A stretch of 64,000 nucleotides of DNA from Megaustenia siamemsis (taxonomy: Eukaryota; Mollusca; Gastropoda; Stylommatophora; Ariophantidae), in contig JAVIAB010000124.1 in assembly GCA_032433765.1 (NCBI GenBank), positions 96,743,202 to 96,807,201 on the forward strand, read 5' to 3'. Both the position numbers and the translations under genes were made by a program. Of the stretch, positions 11,628-36,067 are shown in pieces; position 1 is the stretch's first letter; the number at the start of each line of letters is the position of its first letter. The notes beneath the pieces are model-generated. The model saw nothing but the letters and a program-made list of their open reading frames with translations, was not told the DNA's origin and searched no databases.

Positions 11628-13438
11628 TAGCTCGTTTCAAATCACTTGACCAACTTCAAAACGCTATTGTTCAGTAACCGTTTGTTAAAAACTGTTGAAA
11701 TTTTCCAAATGTTATTAGAATGCAAAAGACCCTTTAAATGAATATTTAACAAATATCTTGCAGCTGCAGTTTTCTTAAAGCGGCGAATTTCTTTGATGTT
11801 TGTCAAAATTGTAAATTGTGAACCCCTAAATAATAGAAATTACCGTTGTTGCTGGTCTATGATTAATTTTCACTAGGTAAAGGCGTGGCCGTAATGGGGA
11901 AATACCAGGAGAATTATTGTCTTCTCAGTTCGAGGACGGACGATAATATCAAGGTATACCTGTATGTCCAATTTTCATAGTTGTGTGGTCCTGAAAAGGA
12001 CCGTTTGTTGAACTAATTTAAGGTAATACAGTGGCCAACATTGTGGGGGCTATATACTTTCATTCTGAATCAGACGAGTCTAAAAGATTAATAACTGTTT
12101 GGGGTTGAACATTCCACAAACCATCATTTTTCCAATATTCCTCTTCCTGTTTTAAGACGTGGTCTTCACATTCAGCCCAATAATCTTTGTCTATATTTAA
12201 TAAAGCGAGATTAGCAAGAGTCTTTACATCGCATATTTTGAATGTTGTATTTTCATCTGCCACTTGTCCTTTTAATTTTGCCCAGATTAGTTCTATTGGA
12301 TTTAAATGAGCATGGTAAGGTGGCAGCCTCAAACTTTTTATGACCGTGCTCTTGGATAATCTTATCTATTTAAAAAATCTTTGCCCTTTGTTTTTGCTTT
12401 ACTAGAGATAGTAATTCAGGTTTTAAGTACATGTTATTAAATTGTATGTGCTCCTTTGTGAGCCATATCTTAATAGCATCTTTTGTACTGGATGACGTCG
12501 GGACTTTATCTTCAAGTGCAACAATGTTGTGGTACGCTGCATTGTCCATTATTAGGCAAGATGGTCGATCTAGTGATGGGGAGAACAGAATTTTCAATCC
12601 AATGTCTAAATATGTGACCATTCATCTCAGAGTGATAATCCCGATTGTCTATGGATTTTGAAAGAAAAATGAGCTCTGCATTCTGTATTAGTCCATGTTG
12701 TCGATTACCTGCATGCGCAATTATCAAGCGCTGTCCTTTGCTGCTAGGTATTAATCTCTTAATCTTTCCATCTGATGACTGCCATTCCCTTTGGTTAGTG
12801 TGGTGAGCATTGATCCATGTTTCATCCAAGTACACAATATCATAACCTTGCTTGCGCACCTCTTTTACTTCACGTAAGTACTTGCTTCTCATGACTAGTA
12901 TATGTGGCTTCTCACAGATGATGTTTCGTCCATTGGAATACTTTCTGAATGTAAAGCCTGCAGTTCTCACATTCCTCCATAATGTAGACTTTGATATTTC
13001 AATACTGTTGTTCTTTTTCAGCGAAACTTTTAATTTTCTTATTGTAACAGTTTCATTCATACCCAACATTTTGCGAATTTCACGTCTACGCCTCTGAATG
13101 AACGGAAAAGGAACACACAATTTCTCAAGTGTCTAATTGTGTCAAAAAAACTACGGCGAAAGCGTTCAAATACGTCAATTTTACCGTGTATGGATTTTTA
13201 CTCGCTATTTTTAACTTAAAATACTGTAAACATTAAGTTTTGACTACATCAATGGGTCGTTATAATTTTATATAAATCAAATAAGCAACAATAATAACCA
13301 AATGTTTTTTTTTTATGAAATTAACTCCCTGTCGGGTTCTAATCATTATAACTTTACATGCAAATTTTAAACAACTTACAACAAGCGGTTAAAAAGCTAT
13401 CGATTTTAAAAGTTGGGCACAAGTTATGAAACAAGCTA
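11628..13438 (-). mobile_element. DDE_3 DNA transposon 1, unit A only
   Basis: 1,811 bp with imperfect terminal inverted repeats of ~60 bp: left 'tagctcgtttcaaatcac', right (reverse complement) 'tagcttgtttcataactt'; both continue into a CCAACTT motif. The unit B empty site is 'gctatctagtattatcc' (~43,109-43,125). The target is TA, kept on the right (13,439-13,440) and changed to AA on the left. TA targeting, length and transposase type place it in the IS630/Tc1/mariner superfamily. Confidence 0.8.
12060..13120 (-). pseudogene. DDE_3-type transposase, frameshifted
   Basis: It would cut and join the ends of its own transposon. On the minus strand, an N-terminal helix-turn-helix-like part (KMLGMNETVTIRKLKVSL) precedes the DDE core. 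The first aspartate lies in DIVYLDETWINAHHTNQ and the second in PSCLIMDNAAYHN. The glutamate is in PPYHAHLNPIELIWAKLKG. The C-terminus ends in a serine/aspartate-rich LLDSSDSE. The core is split over three frames, with breaks near 12,560-12,620 and 12,340-12,370, so the copy is inactive although all three catalytic residues are still readable. The related element at 19,816-20,925 has the same ending but has lost the glutamate motif. Confidence 0.8.
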
Positions 13439-13698
13439 TAGTATTATCCCTCTTTGTCGTCCGTGTTCACTCATTTCTTGCATTTTGCTAGTTGCAAGTA
13501 TTACAATGTACATTAAACGTCGACTGTTTCTTTCTGAAGCTTTTTAGAATCTTTTTGGATTTCCTGCTTGTTTTATTTAGATGTCCATGGAACTCACAAC
13601 GTTCTTATGAGAAATATCATGATTGTGGCCTCTAGTCGTCTTTTCATTTGTTACTTTGCTGTCTTTGGTTTGCTTCCAAAGGTCATAAAAAAGTTTTG

Positions 13699-13941
13699 GA
13701 GCCCCGTCACGCCAAGTGGCGGATAGAGAAAATGCTGTTAGTAACAATAATTTTTATAGACATTCGGCACATGCTTTTTGGGTTAATGTGATCACTATTA
13801 CGCCCGTACCGCTTTGCTTTCACAGAAAAAAATCCGGTGCCCATTTAAAGCTGGGTGAACCCGGAAGCCGTTGATCAGGATTGAACCCGATCTCCTGTCC
13901 TTTGTAGTCCAGTTCACTAAACAACAAGATATCACGGCTCC
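13699..13941 (-). mobile_element. tRNA-derived SINE (shared)
   Basis: The minus strand starts 'ggagccgtgatatcttg', has the B-box-like 'gggttcaatcctg', and ends 'cgccacttggcgtgacgggg' (one base changed here). The same insertion occurs at 43,368-43,608, so it predates the duplication. Confidence 0.8.
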
Positions 13942-14203
13942 ATTCCAAAGGTCATAATTGGCTCTATATAGCACCAATAATCTTTCTCTAACACCACTCT
14001 TGACATACGCGCGTTTCACACGACGTTTTTTGTTTACTCAAATGCTACTTCTTTTTTTGTTCGTTGTGCATCATCCGTCTGATGCTATTACTGCGCCCCA
14101 GTTTCTGACTCTGCCTGCACTTGTTTCATTAATTTATGGAACCCTAGCAGATGACGATAGAACTAGGGGGCGCTCAAAACATTGATTTATCGACGTCTGT
14201 AAA

Positions 14204-14272
14204 CGGACTGGTTGGTTAGGAGACACGACGGCCTCGAGACAGAGAGGTTGTGTGTTCAAATCCAGGTGGCAC
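14204..14272 (+). repeat. tRNA-like SINE head of a second family
   Basis: 'gactggttggttaggagac' resembles a Pol III A box and 'gtgttcaaatccagg' a B box, ~45 bp apart, with no convincing full cloverleaf. A near-identical copy is at 43,850-43,917. Probably the 5' end of a short retroposon, not a tRNA gene. Confidence 0.4.
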
Positions 14273-14443
14273 CAGTTGGAATTGTTATTTATGATTTCTC
14301 TCTGCGAGATCATCATTGGTCTCAGCAGCTATCTGTTTTATACTATGAAGAGAAGTAGAATTGGTGTCAATTAAAATAATTAATACAGATACTGTCCGAT
14401 ATACAATTAAGTCGGTTTAAGTATTCAGCAATCACTTGTAAGA

Positions 14444-27881
<13,438 letters not shown>

Positions 27882-28209
27882 AACAACTGTGCTTTTTTTT
27901 TCCTAATTAGAAACTATTAAAAGTTAATAAATTATGATTACAAACATAAGAACAATAATTAGCATTATATATAGGTAGAGGTGTAGTATAGTCCGATAAA
28001 TTATTTCAGCGAAAGAGTGATCTCATCATAGTTGACGATGATCACAACAAAATTACAGTGGTTTATAAATACTGTAGAAAGCACACATTTAATCGCCTCT
28101 CGGTAAAGTTTTTGTTTAGTCCAGTAAATAAAAGTTCACAAGAGTAACATCCCTTTGAGTAGCAGTAATTTTTTCGGACCCCTAATAGTAAGGTTCAGAA
28201 ATGGAGGTT

Positions 28210-28243
<34 letters not shown>

Positions 28244-28523
28244 TGTGTTTTTATATATTTCATAAAACTCTAAATCTAAATAATAAACTATGTGTAGTAT
28301 TTGAAAACTGCTGTAACTTTGTTTGTGACGCCAACTAAGGAGAGATCACTCATTTCGCTTAAAACATTACTGGACTAAACTGGGATTTTACACGCTTCAC
28401 AGTTCAGGTGCTATAATTTAAATTTGTATTAATCAATCATAGACATTTAGTTAGTGTACAGGGACACTATTTTTCCGAACTGTTCCGAACTTACATATAG
28501 ATAGAGATAAAGATATATATATA
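27882..28523. other. Upstream region of GPCR A
   Basis: Likely 5' flank of receptor A. Shared with 54,631-54,935 and 61,596-61,905 in unit B, where a LINE splits it. Includes a run of ~33 T at 28,208-28,241 (much shorter in B). No clear TATA box or initiator could be assigned. Confidence 0.5.
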
Positions 28524-28696
28524 CAGGGTGTTCGTAAAGTCGCAGTGCAGTGAATATTTCTAATATTCAGTAAATGACGTAATCATCATCTACGTACCAC
28601 AATTTTGTAAACCACATTTATGAACAAACCGCTGCTTCCTTTAAGGTTTTATTTACGTAAAGGACGGGCACTACGCTACTTTCACTGTCTCATTGC

Positions 28697-30134
28697 TTGA
28701 AGGAAATGGTGTTGACGATTGAAAACAGGGTATTTCTGGTTGAGCATGTCTTTCGTAATGGCGGTAAATATACAGACGAGGTCATTAGACAATTCGTGAG
28801 GAAATTTCCAGACTCACAAGTCCCTCACCGAAATTCTGTTACAAAATTGATCAAAAAGTTTCGTGAAACCGGTAGTGTGGCAGATGCATACCGATCTGGA
28901 AGACCTTCAATTTCACAAGACCAAATTATGGAACTCCAAGACAGAATTACAATAAGTCCAAATGCATCTTTAAACCGCTTGTCTCAACAGGTGCAAATAT
29001 CTAAGAGTTCTGTTCACAAGGTTTTAAGAAGTGAACTACACTATCGTCCATACAAATTAACTGAAGTGTCTCAACTCCAAGAAAGAGATTATGAATCCCG
29101 TTTAAACTACTGCATGTAAAAGTAAAGTAAAGTACCCCCCGTCACGCCAAGTGGCGTATAGGGAAATATGGTGTTAGTGACCCTATATTTTACAGACCTT
29201 CAGCACATGATTTTTGGGGTAATGTGGTCGGTATTACGCCCGTGCTGCTTTTACTTTCCCAGAAAAAATCCGGTACCCATTTAAGGCTGGGTGAACCCGG
29301 AGCCGTCGGTTGGGATCGAACCCTACCCCTTGTCCGTAGTAGTCCAGTTCACTAACCACTGAGCTATCGCGGCTCCTACTAATTTTTAGGGAATTAGTAA
29401 AACCCAGGTGTCCTCGCCAGGATTACGAACCCCGGCTGTTGCCGTGGTAAGCCAACCGCCTATCGATTGCGCTAACCGGACACCCAAACTACTGCATGTG
29501 GTTTCAGAATTTTATTTATGAACATGGCGATGCCATCCTTGACGTCACTTTTTTTCACTTATGAGGCCTGGTTTCATTTATCCGGTTATGTGAACAGTCA
29601 GAACAATCGGCTGTGGAGCAGTGAAAACCCCCATGAATTTCATCAAGTGCCGCTTTACGATCAAAAAGTCGGAGTGTGGTGCGCTATAAGTCGTATGCGG
29701 ATAATAGGACCTATATTTTTTAATGAAACAATAAATGCAGAACGTTACCGTACTTTAATTCTGGAACCGTTCATAGCACACCTTACAGAACGGGAAATTA
29801 TGGAATCCTGGTTTCAGCAGGATGGGGCAACAGCACACACAGCCACAACAACACTCAATTATTTAGAAAGCATATTTGCAAATCGCATTATTTCACGTGG
29901 AATCTGGCCTGCTCGTTCACCAGATCTAACACCCCCAGATTATTATCTGTGGGGGCATTGAAGGGGAAAGTTTATGAAAATAATCCGCAGACAATTAATG
30001 ACCTAAAGACTGAAATAGTAGACAAGATTAAACAAATATCATCAGACATTATTCTGAAGGTTTTCGCAAATATGGAAAGACGAATCACGACATGTCTTGA
30101 GGCCCGTGGTGGACATTTTCAACATATGCTTTAG
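28697..30134 (+). pseudogene. Mariner-like transposase, disrupted by a SINE
   Basis: N-terminal HTH half (28,697-29,117): IENRVFLVEHVFRNGGKY, then KLIKKFRETGSVADAYRSGR (the GRPS linker region) and a second HTH (SLNRLSQQVQISKSSVHKVL). A 368-bp SINE with a 14-bp target duplication interrupts it after LNYCM. It resumes at 29,500 with WFQNFIYEHGDAI, then YEAWFHLSGYVN at the first-Asp position (tyrosine where aspartate is usual), WFQQDGATAHTATTT, and RSPDLTPPDYYLWG, the third-acid motif. A 1-base shift near 29,955 precedes the C-terminus (GGHFQHML, stop at 30,134). With the SINE, the shift and the first-acid change it is inactive. In the intact family it is a cut-and-paste transposase. Confidence 0.82.
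29118..29485 (-). mobile_element. Dimeric SINE with two tRNA-like heads
   Basis: Flanked by the 14-bp repeat 'aaactactgcatgt' (29,104-29,117, 29,486-29,499). Minus strand: first head 29,485-29,406 (7-bp acceptor-like stem ggtgtcc/ggacacc, A-box-like 'ggttagcgcaatcgatagg', B-box-like 'gggttcgtaatcc'). After a ~28-bp spacer comes the common SINE, with head 'ggagccgcgatagctcagtg', 'gggttcgatccc' and the body ending 'cttggcgtgacggggg'. The single target duplication shows it moved as one unit. Confidence 0.85.
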
Positions 30135-30367
30135 GCACACCTTTATTGTGTTAATACCAACATTACCCATTATAAGCTCGCCGATAGCAGTCAAGTATAT
30201 TTGAATAATACCATTTATTTTACAATTTGTGTGACGCATTAGTTAACCGCATTTCTGGTGACGTTTTTTCATCCGAGAGTATAAATTCACTGCACTGCAA
30301 CTTTAAAAACACCCTGTATATATACATTCGGTTATTTATGTATTCGGTTATTATGTATATATATATA

Positions 30368-30850
30368 CAGGGTGTTTTACGGTAGTAGTTTAAACGGGAT
30401 TCATAATCTCTTTCTTTGAGTTGAGACACTTCAGTTAATTTGTATGGATGATAGTGTAGTTCACTTCTTAAAACCTTGTGAACAGAACTCTTAGATATTT
30501 GCACCTGTTGAGACAAGTGATTTAAAGATGCATTTGGACTCATTGTAATTCTGTCTTGGAGTTCCATAATTTGGTCTTGTGAAATTGAAGGTCTTCCAGA
30601 TCGGTATGCATCTACCACACTACCGGTTTCACGAAACTTTTTGATCAATGTTGTAACAGAATTTCGGTGGGTGACTTGTGACAATGAGACAGTGAAAGTA
30701 GCGTAGTGCCCGTCCTTTACGTAAATAAAACCTTAAAGGAAGCAGCGGTTTGTTCATAAATGTGGTTTACAAAATTGTGGTACGTAGATGATGATTACGT
30801 CATTTACTGAATATTAGAAATATTCACTGCACTGCGACTTTACGAACACC

Positions 30851-30853
<3 letters not shown>
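30368..30853 (-). mobile_element. Internally deleted mariner-like element
   Basis: 486 bp in opposite orientation to the element at 28,524. Ends 'cagggtgtttta' and, inverted, 'cagggtgttcgtaaagtcgc'. It keeps only the N-terminal HTH coding part (KLIKKF-equivalent LIKKFRETGSVVDAYRSGRP, to YKLTEVSQLKERDYESRLNY), then jumps to the terminus. A non-autonomous derivative in the same (TA)n tract. Confidence 0.85.
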
Positions 30854-30898
<45 letters not shown>

Positions 30899-30962
30899 GA
30901 AGAGTGAGAAGGAGTTGGAGCCTGAAGAAGCTCATTGACACTTCTTTAATTTGTTAGCTCCT

Positions 30963-31684
30963 CTTACAGTCAAATACTGGTGTCTAATACACTGAACATA
31001 TTACTCTCTTACAGTCAAATACTGGTGTCTAATACACTGAACATATTCCTCTCTTACAGTCAAATGATGGTGTCTAATACACTGAACATATTCCTCTCTT
31101 ACAGTCAAATGATGGTGTCTAATACACTAAACATATTCCTCTCTTACAGTCAAATGCTGGTGTCTAATACACTGAACACATGCCTCTCTTACAGTCAAAT
31201 GCTGGTGTCTAAATACACTGAACACATGCCTCTCTTACTGTCAAATGCTGGTGTCTAATACACTGAACACATGTCTCTCTTACAGTAAAATGCTGGTGTC
31301 TAATACATTGAACACATGCCTCTCTTACTGTCAAATGCTGGTGTCTAATACACTGAACACATGCCTCTCTTACAGTCAAATGTTGATGTCTAATACACTG
31401 AACACATGCCTCTCTTACAGTCAAATGCTGGTGTCTAATACACTGAACACATTTCTCTCTTACAGTCAAATGCTGGTGTCTAGTACACTGAACACATTTC
31501 TCTCTGACAGTCAAATGCTGGTGTCTAATACACTGAACATATTCCTCTCTTACAGTCAAATGATGGTGTCTAATACACTGAACATATTCCTCTCTTACAG
31601 TCAAATGCTGGTGTCTAATACACTGATCACATGCCTCTCTTACAGTCAAATGCTGGTGTCTAATACACTGATCACATGCCTCTC
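30963..31684. repeat. 45-bp minisatellite at the end of unit A, ~16 copies
   Basis: Unit 'cttacagtcaaatgctggtg' then 'tctaatacactgaacatattcctct' in two parts. 15 codons long and open on both strands. A one-base insertion ('gtctaaatac') at ~31,208 breaks the frame. Immediately followed by the start of unit B. Confidence 0.95.
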
Positions 31685-32321
31685 TTGTATGCTACTATGA
31701 AATCTTCTACATCTGTTAAAGACATTTCCTGTACTGACTTGTATATAAACAAAATCTCATTTTGTAAATGTATGTTATATAGTTATATTTATTTGATAAC
31801 CAAGAAAAATAAACAAATGAAATTATACTTTACAGAACAAATGTTATGTAGCTTAATTAAAATCAAAGGTCGGGTACTTTCTAATGGGCTATATATAGGT
31901 TAATCATAACTCTACATTATATGTTATTTGAATACTGTAATAATTAAACATTTTTTCGGCCCAAATTGCTGTCCCTGTTTGCCTGAACATTTTTCAGAAA
32001 AATACAATTTGCACTAAATCTGTCATGGTTTAATTTATACAAGTCACAGGCACATGTAGTAGGCATCAGATGGCCCTGAAAAGAATATAGTTTCATAAAG
32101 ACCGAAAATATTTTGAAAAAAGTTAAAGATGAGAAAAAAATAATAACTATATTTTTTTTAAGAAAAAAAAACGTAATTTTTTTGTTGCCACTAGACATGT
32201 CATGTAATCCAAAATCGTATCATTAGTGTTAGCAAAACTAATAGGCCTCCTTATTCTTAGAACAATATAATCTTGACTTTCCTGCTATTTTAATATTTTG
32301 CATTAGTTATTCTTTATACTT
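31685..32321. other. AT-rich start of unit B
   Basis: Matches 27-615 of unit A. No gene. Confidence 0.65.
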
Positions 32322-32580
32322 GGGAGCCGCGATAGCTCAGTGGTTATTGAACTGGACTACAAAGGACAAGATGTAAGGTTCGATCCCAATTGACGGCTCC
32401 CGGGTTCACCCAAACTTAAATGGTTAGCGGATTTTTTTTCTGGGAAATTAAAGCGGCACGGGCGTAATACCGACCCTATTAACCCAAAAATCACGTGCTG
32501 AAGGTCTGAAAAATGTATGGTCACTAACACCATATTCCCCTATACGCCACTTGGCGTGACGGGGCTCTTTACTTTTTTTT
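32322..32580 (+). mobile_element. tRNA-derived SINE, unit B only
   Basis: The best-preserved monomer: 'gggagccgcgatagctcagt' head, B box 'ggttcgatccc', acceptor-like pairing of gggagccg with cggctccc, body with 'ggcgtaataccgacc', end 'cttggcgtgacggggctc' and a T-rich tail. Empty site in unit A near 615 ('tattctttatacttcattgc'). Confidence 0.88.
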
Positions 32581-32682
32581 TTTTATTTTATTGTTTACAC
32601 TTCATTTCTGCCAACCATTTTTCACTTTTACCCATGAATTAGTTGACTGTAAACTTTCAAAATGTCACATATTTGTCTATAC

Positions 32683-35351
32683 CAGGGATGACCAATTAGA
32701 TGCACGCGGGCCACTTGTGGCCCGCGACGTCCTTTTTGTGGCCCGCGGTGGATACAAAATAAAATCAGGTTGCATTGAGCAAAATGTCCTGGGTAAAATT
32801 GATAAAAAATGTGTTACATTAACTTCTACCGTGGAGAAAGCTAACTCAAATATTCCCTAGTAGACCTATGTTTAAAACTCGGAACACTCTAGTAGTTAGT
32901 TTAACGTCGACTTCCCGTCATTCCCGGCCCATCCTTTTTTTTCCTTTTGATCATCCTGCGACCGACTTAAACAAAGGAAGAAGCCAACGAATGGTTCTAG
33001 AGCCGACTCTCGGTTCAGCGAGTTCAAACAGTTTCCGCCAAGCAATCCTGTCAGTCACCCACCTCCACCACCCCAACACATTCACCTCACAATTATTTTA
33101 CTTTCAGTTTCTTTCTCTCCAAATCTCTTTTCATCAGTTAAAATTATATATCCGATATCCGATCTGATCATTCTGATTTTGTCGAGTTACAGTAAACAGA
33201 TCCATTTTTAACAGGAAACAGTGCTATTGTTGTTATCTGTGTTTTCATTGTTTGTTGCTTCGGTCGTGATATAATATGAACAATAACGTCAATTAAATGA
33301 AAAAAAAATCAGATTTTTTCATGAGAAATGGGAACATGATTTTTTTATTTATCAACAATACGGATAGCAAACCGTAGTGCCTTGTGTGTTTGCAAGTGTT
33401 GCCTGTAAATAAAGAGTATAATCTTAAACGGCATTACACACAGCATCACGCCGCTAAAAACAAGGACTACATTGGTACAATACGTTCTACACTTGTGTGC
33501 GATTTGAAGTAAAAGGTTAGTGCTCATAAATCTGTTTTTACTACATTAACAACAAAACAAACAAGTTCCTTAATGGCATCGTTTGTTGTAAGCGAAGAGA
33601 TAGCTAAAGAAAAAAAATCATTATGTGACGGTGACTTCGTAAAGCGTTGTTCTATTAACAAGGCGCGTGCAATTGGGGAAGAAAAAATTGCCAGTCATGT
33701 TGAGAGCGTTCCACTATCAAAACAGACAGTCACTAGAAGGGTTGAGGAAATAATGACTCATATAACTAGTAAATTAAAGAGTGTCGTTACAAATTCCGCT
33801 TACTTTTCTCTGGCTTTGGATGAATCTACTGGCATATCCGACACAGCACAACTTTTAATTTTCATAAGAACTGTTTCAAAAGACTTTATTATCAATGAAG
33901 AGCTACTAGCTTTAGATTCATTGCATAATACAGTCAAAGGTCAAAGCATTTATAACTCAGTTATGAAAATTGTTACCGGTATCGGTGACATAAACAGACT
34001 TTCAGCAATAGTGACAGATGGCTCTAAGTCAATGTGTGGTACTCAAACAGGTCTAGTTGGATTATTAAGGAAGGCTGGAATCCATTGCCCAGCATTACAC
34101 TGCATTATACACCAGGAGGCGCTGTGTGGCAAGATTCTAGACGTGGAGGATGTTATGAAAACTGTAATAACGTGTGTGAATTTAATAAAAGGCGGGAATC
34201 GGTCTTTGACACTTCGACAGTTTATAAATTTTCTGTCAGAAGTTGAGGCGGAATATGGCGATAAGGTGCTCTCCACACAAGTACGCTGGCTAAGCAGAGG
34301 GAATTGTTTGAGGCGGTTTTTTGTTTTGAGAAACGAGATAAAGCCATTTTTAGAGAAACATGATACCAACAAAGAACTGATCAGAAAAATGTCTGATCCA
34401 CATTTTAACAGGGTATAGGCCTTTTTTACTGATATCACCCAGCACATGAATGAACTCAACGTGAAGCTACAGGGACGTTCCCAAACATCTCAGATTTGGT
34501 AGGACACCTAGATGGATTTATAAGTCAACTACAAGTTTTTAGATTTACCCAGGCCAAAGAAAACTTCATTCATTTTCCTTCGTGCAAAGAATTGATTGAG
34601 GAGCGCAGTGACACTGATTTCAAATTTTCTGTATTAATGTTAGACAAACTATTGGGGCAATTCAATGAACGATTTTCTGACTTCAGTGGTATACGACCAC
34701 AACTGGCATTGTTTAACAACCCTATGAAGTGTGACATCTTCCAACAGCATGACACTTTTCAGTTGGAGTTATGTAACCTCCAAAGTGACCCCTTTTTCCA
34801 ATCAAGGATGGAGATAGGAGTTGACCTTTGGAAACTTGTGCCACAGGAAAAATATCCCGCATTGAGTGATTTCAGTTTGAAAATTACTTCTATGTTCGGA
34901 AGCACATATATATGTGAATGCGCTTTTTCAACAATGAAGGAGATTAAATCGTCACAAAGAAACCGACGCACTGATGACCACCTTCAGGATTTATTACGAT
35001 TATCATCATCATCTTGACACATTGACTTTGATGAATTTGTTGCTGCACATGAACGTCCACATTGTTCTCATTAAGGTTTGTTACATGTCAACTTTAAAAT
35101 GACCTAACTAAAACATGTTTGTTAAACAATATAAATAGCAAATTTTATTCATTTTTATAAATCAACTAGGCATTTTTAACTCTGTTGCAATAAAATGATT
35201 TATGGAAGCAAATAATGCCGATAAATAACAAAAATATTACCATAAAACAAATGCCAAGTTTATTTGTATTGATGTTGTTATGTGTGTGGCCCGCCACACA
35301 AAAAAATTATAAAAATGTGGCCCGCCATTTGAAAGAAATTGGCCATCCCTG
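32683..35351 (+). mobile_element. hAT transposon, unit B only
   Basis: 2,669 bp flanked by the exact 8-bp repeat 'gtctatac' (32,675-32,682; 35,352-35,359), the length typical of hAT. Terminal inverted repeats start 'cagggatgaccaatt' and 'cagggatggccaatt' and continue with a GTGGCCCGC motif inside each end. Unit A shows the unoccupied 'gtctatactg' near 692. Confidence 0.93.
33297..35017 (+). pseudogene. hAT-family transposase (Charlie/GTF2IRD2-like), broken
   Basis: The cut-and-paste enzyme of the surrounding transposon. A degraded BED-type zinc finger is visible from ~33,325 (FHEKWEHDFFI in one frame; CLVCLQVLPVNKEYNLKRHY in another). The long open part is 33,573-34,418: SAYFSLALDESTGISDTAQL holds the first catalytic Asp, LSAIVTDGSKSMCGT the second, and ALHCIIHQEALCGK the CxxH region. 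After a stop at 34,418 and a frameshift near 34,480, the C-terminal dimerisation domain follows (34,496-35,017), with YPALSDFSLKITSMFGSTYI and CECAFSTMKEIKSSQRNR. At least two stops lie upstream of the main frame (near 33,376 and 33,510). The amino-acid pattern resembles GTF2IRD2/EPM2AIP1-type domesticated hATs, but the ends and breaks show an ordinary dead transposon. Confidence 0.88.
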
Positions 35352-35359
35352 GTCTATAC

Positions 35360-36067
35360 TATGAACTATATAACAGAAGGGAGATCATTCTAGACTTTCC
35401 ACAACAAAGGAAATTATATAAGAGTTGAATCCCTTGGAAATATGCTCATTTAGCACGTGGTATCTTTAAAATTACTGGCCTGAGTATACGTGCCGGTGTA
35501 CACTTGGCATAATAAGATATAATATGTGACACTGGCAGCGTTGCTGCGATCGAAAGAGGTATTATATAATTACTTTATTAAATATGTCAATTATGTTTAT
35601 AACAGCGATGTCATAGGAATTGGTCCGAATAAGTTTCACAAATAAAATGCTTGACTTTAAATATATGCCATTTACATTGCATATAGTATAACTTTATGTT
35701 AATTTCGATGTTCATATATGTGTGTAATGATACTTTACATGGAACTGGATCGGTATGACACGTTTGTAAAATATTGAAAGTAAAAATGGATTAGCTTCCA
35801 ACAAAGGAGAATGGTGTATTTGAACGCTGCTATCTGAAATCACATATTTACCAATAATTTTTTATTTTATATATTTTTTTTTTCTAGCCATTAAGTAATA
35901 TACTTTTTTTATGTCTTATCAATATTGTTTCATTTAATAGTGTGCTTCACTTTTGCACTTATTTATAATTCGAACAACTTTAAAATGGGTGCTGAAACGT
36001 TATGTTTATATATACACATACATACATAATATTATGTTTGTATATATATATATATATATATATATAT
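35360..36067. other. AT-rich stretch of unit B
   Basis: Continuation of the unit A sequence at 700-1,392. Ends in a short (TA)n where unit A has its pogo-like insertion. No gene. Confidence 0.6.

Larger units (their letters stand above)
28524..30316 (+). mobile_element. Tc1/mariner-superfamily element, unit A only
   Basis: Begins 'cagggtgttcgtaaagtcgc' and ends with the near inverted copy (reverse complement 'cagggtgtttttaaagttgc'), flanked by TA within a (TA)n tract. About 1.41 kb without the SINE that sits inside it (29,118-29,485 plus one target copy). Encodes a transposase of the DUF4817/DDE_3 kind. Absent from unit B. Confidence 0.88.

Noticed and set aside
29406..29485. Possible functional tRNA gene (minus strand)
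   Set aside because: It has a 7-bp acceptor-like stem and box-like motifs, but lies inside a unit with a 14-bp target duplication and joins a SINE directly, so it is a SINE head.
31209..31649. Minus-strand 146-codon frame of LTVREECVQCIRHQH-type repeats (also at 62,276-63,893)
   Set aside because: 45-bp minisatellite with a codon-multiple period; broken by one-base insertions; no splice context.
30963..31684. CRISPR-like array of regularly spaced repeats
   Set aside because: Contiguous tandem repeat with no unique spacers, in eukaryotic DNA.
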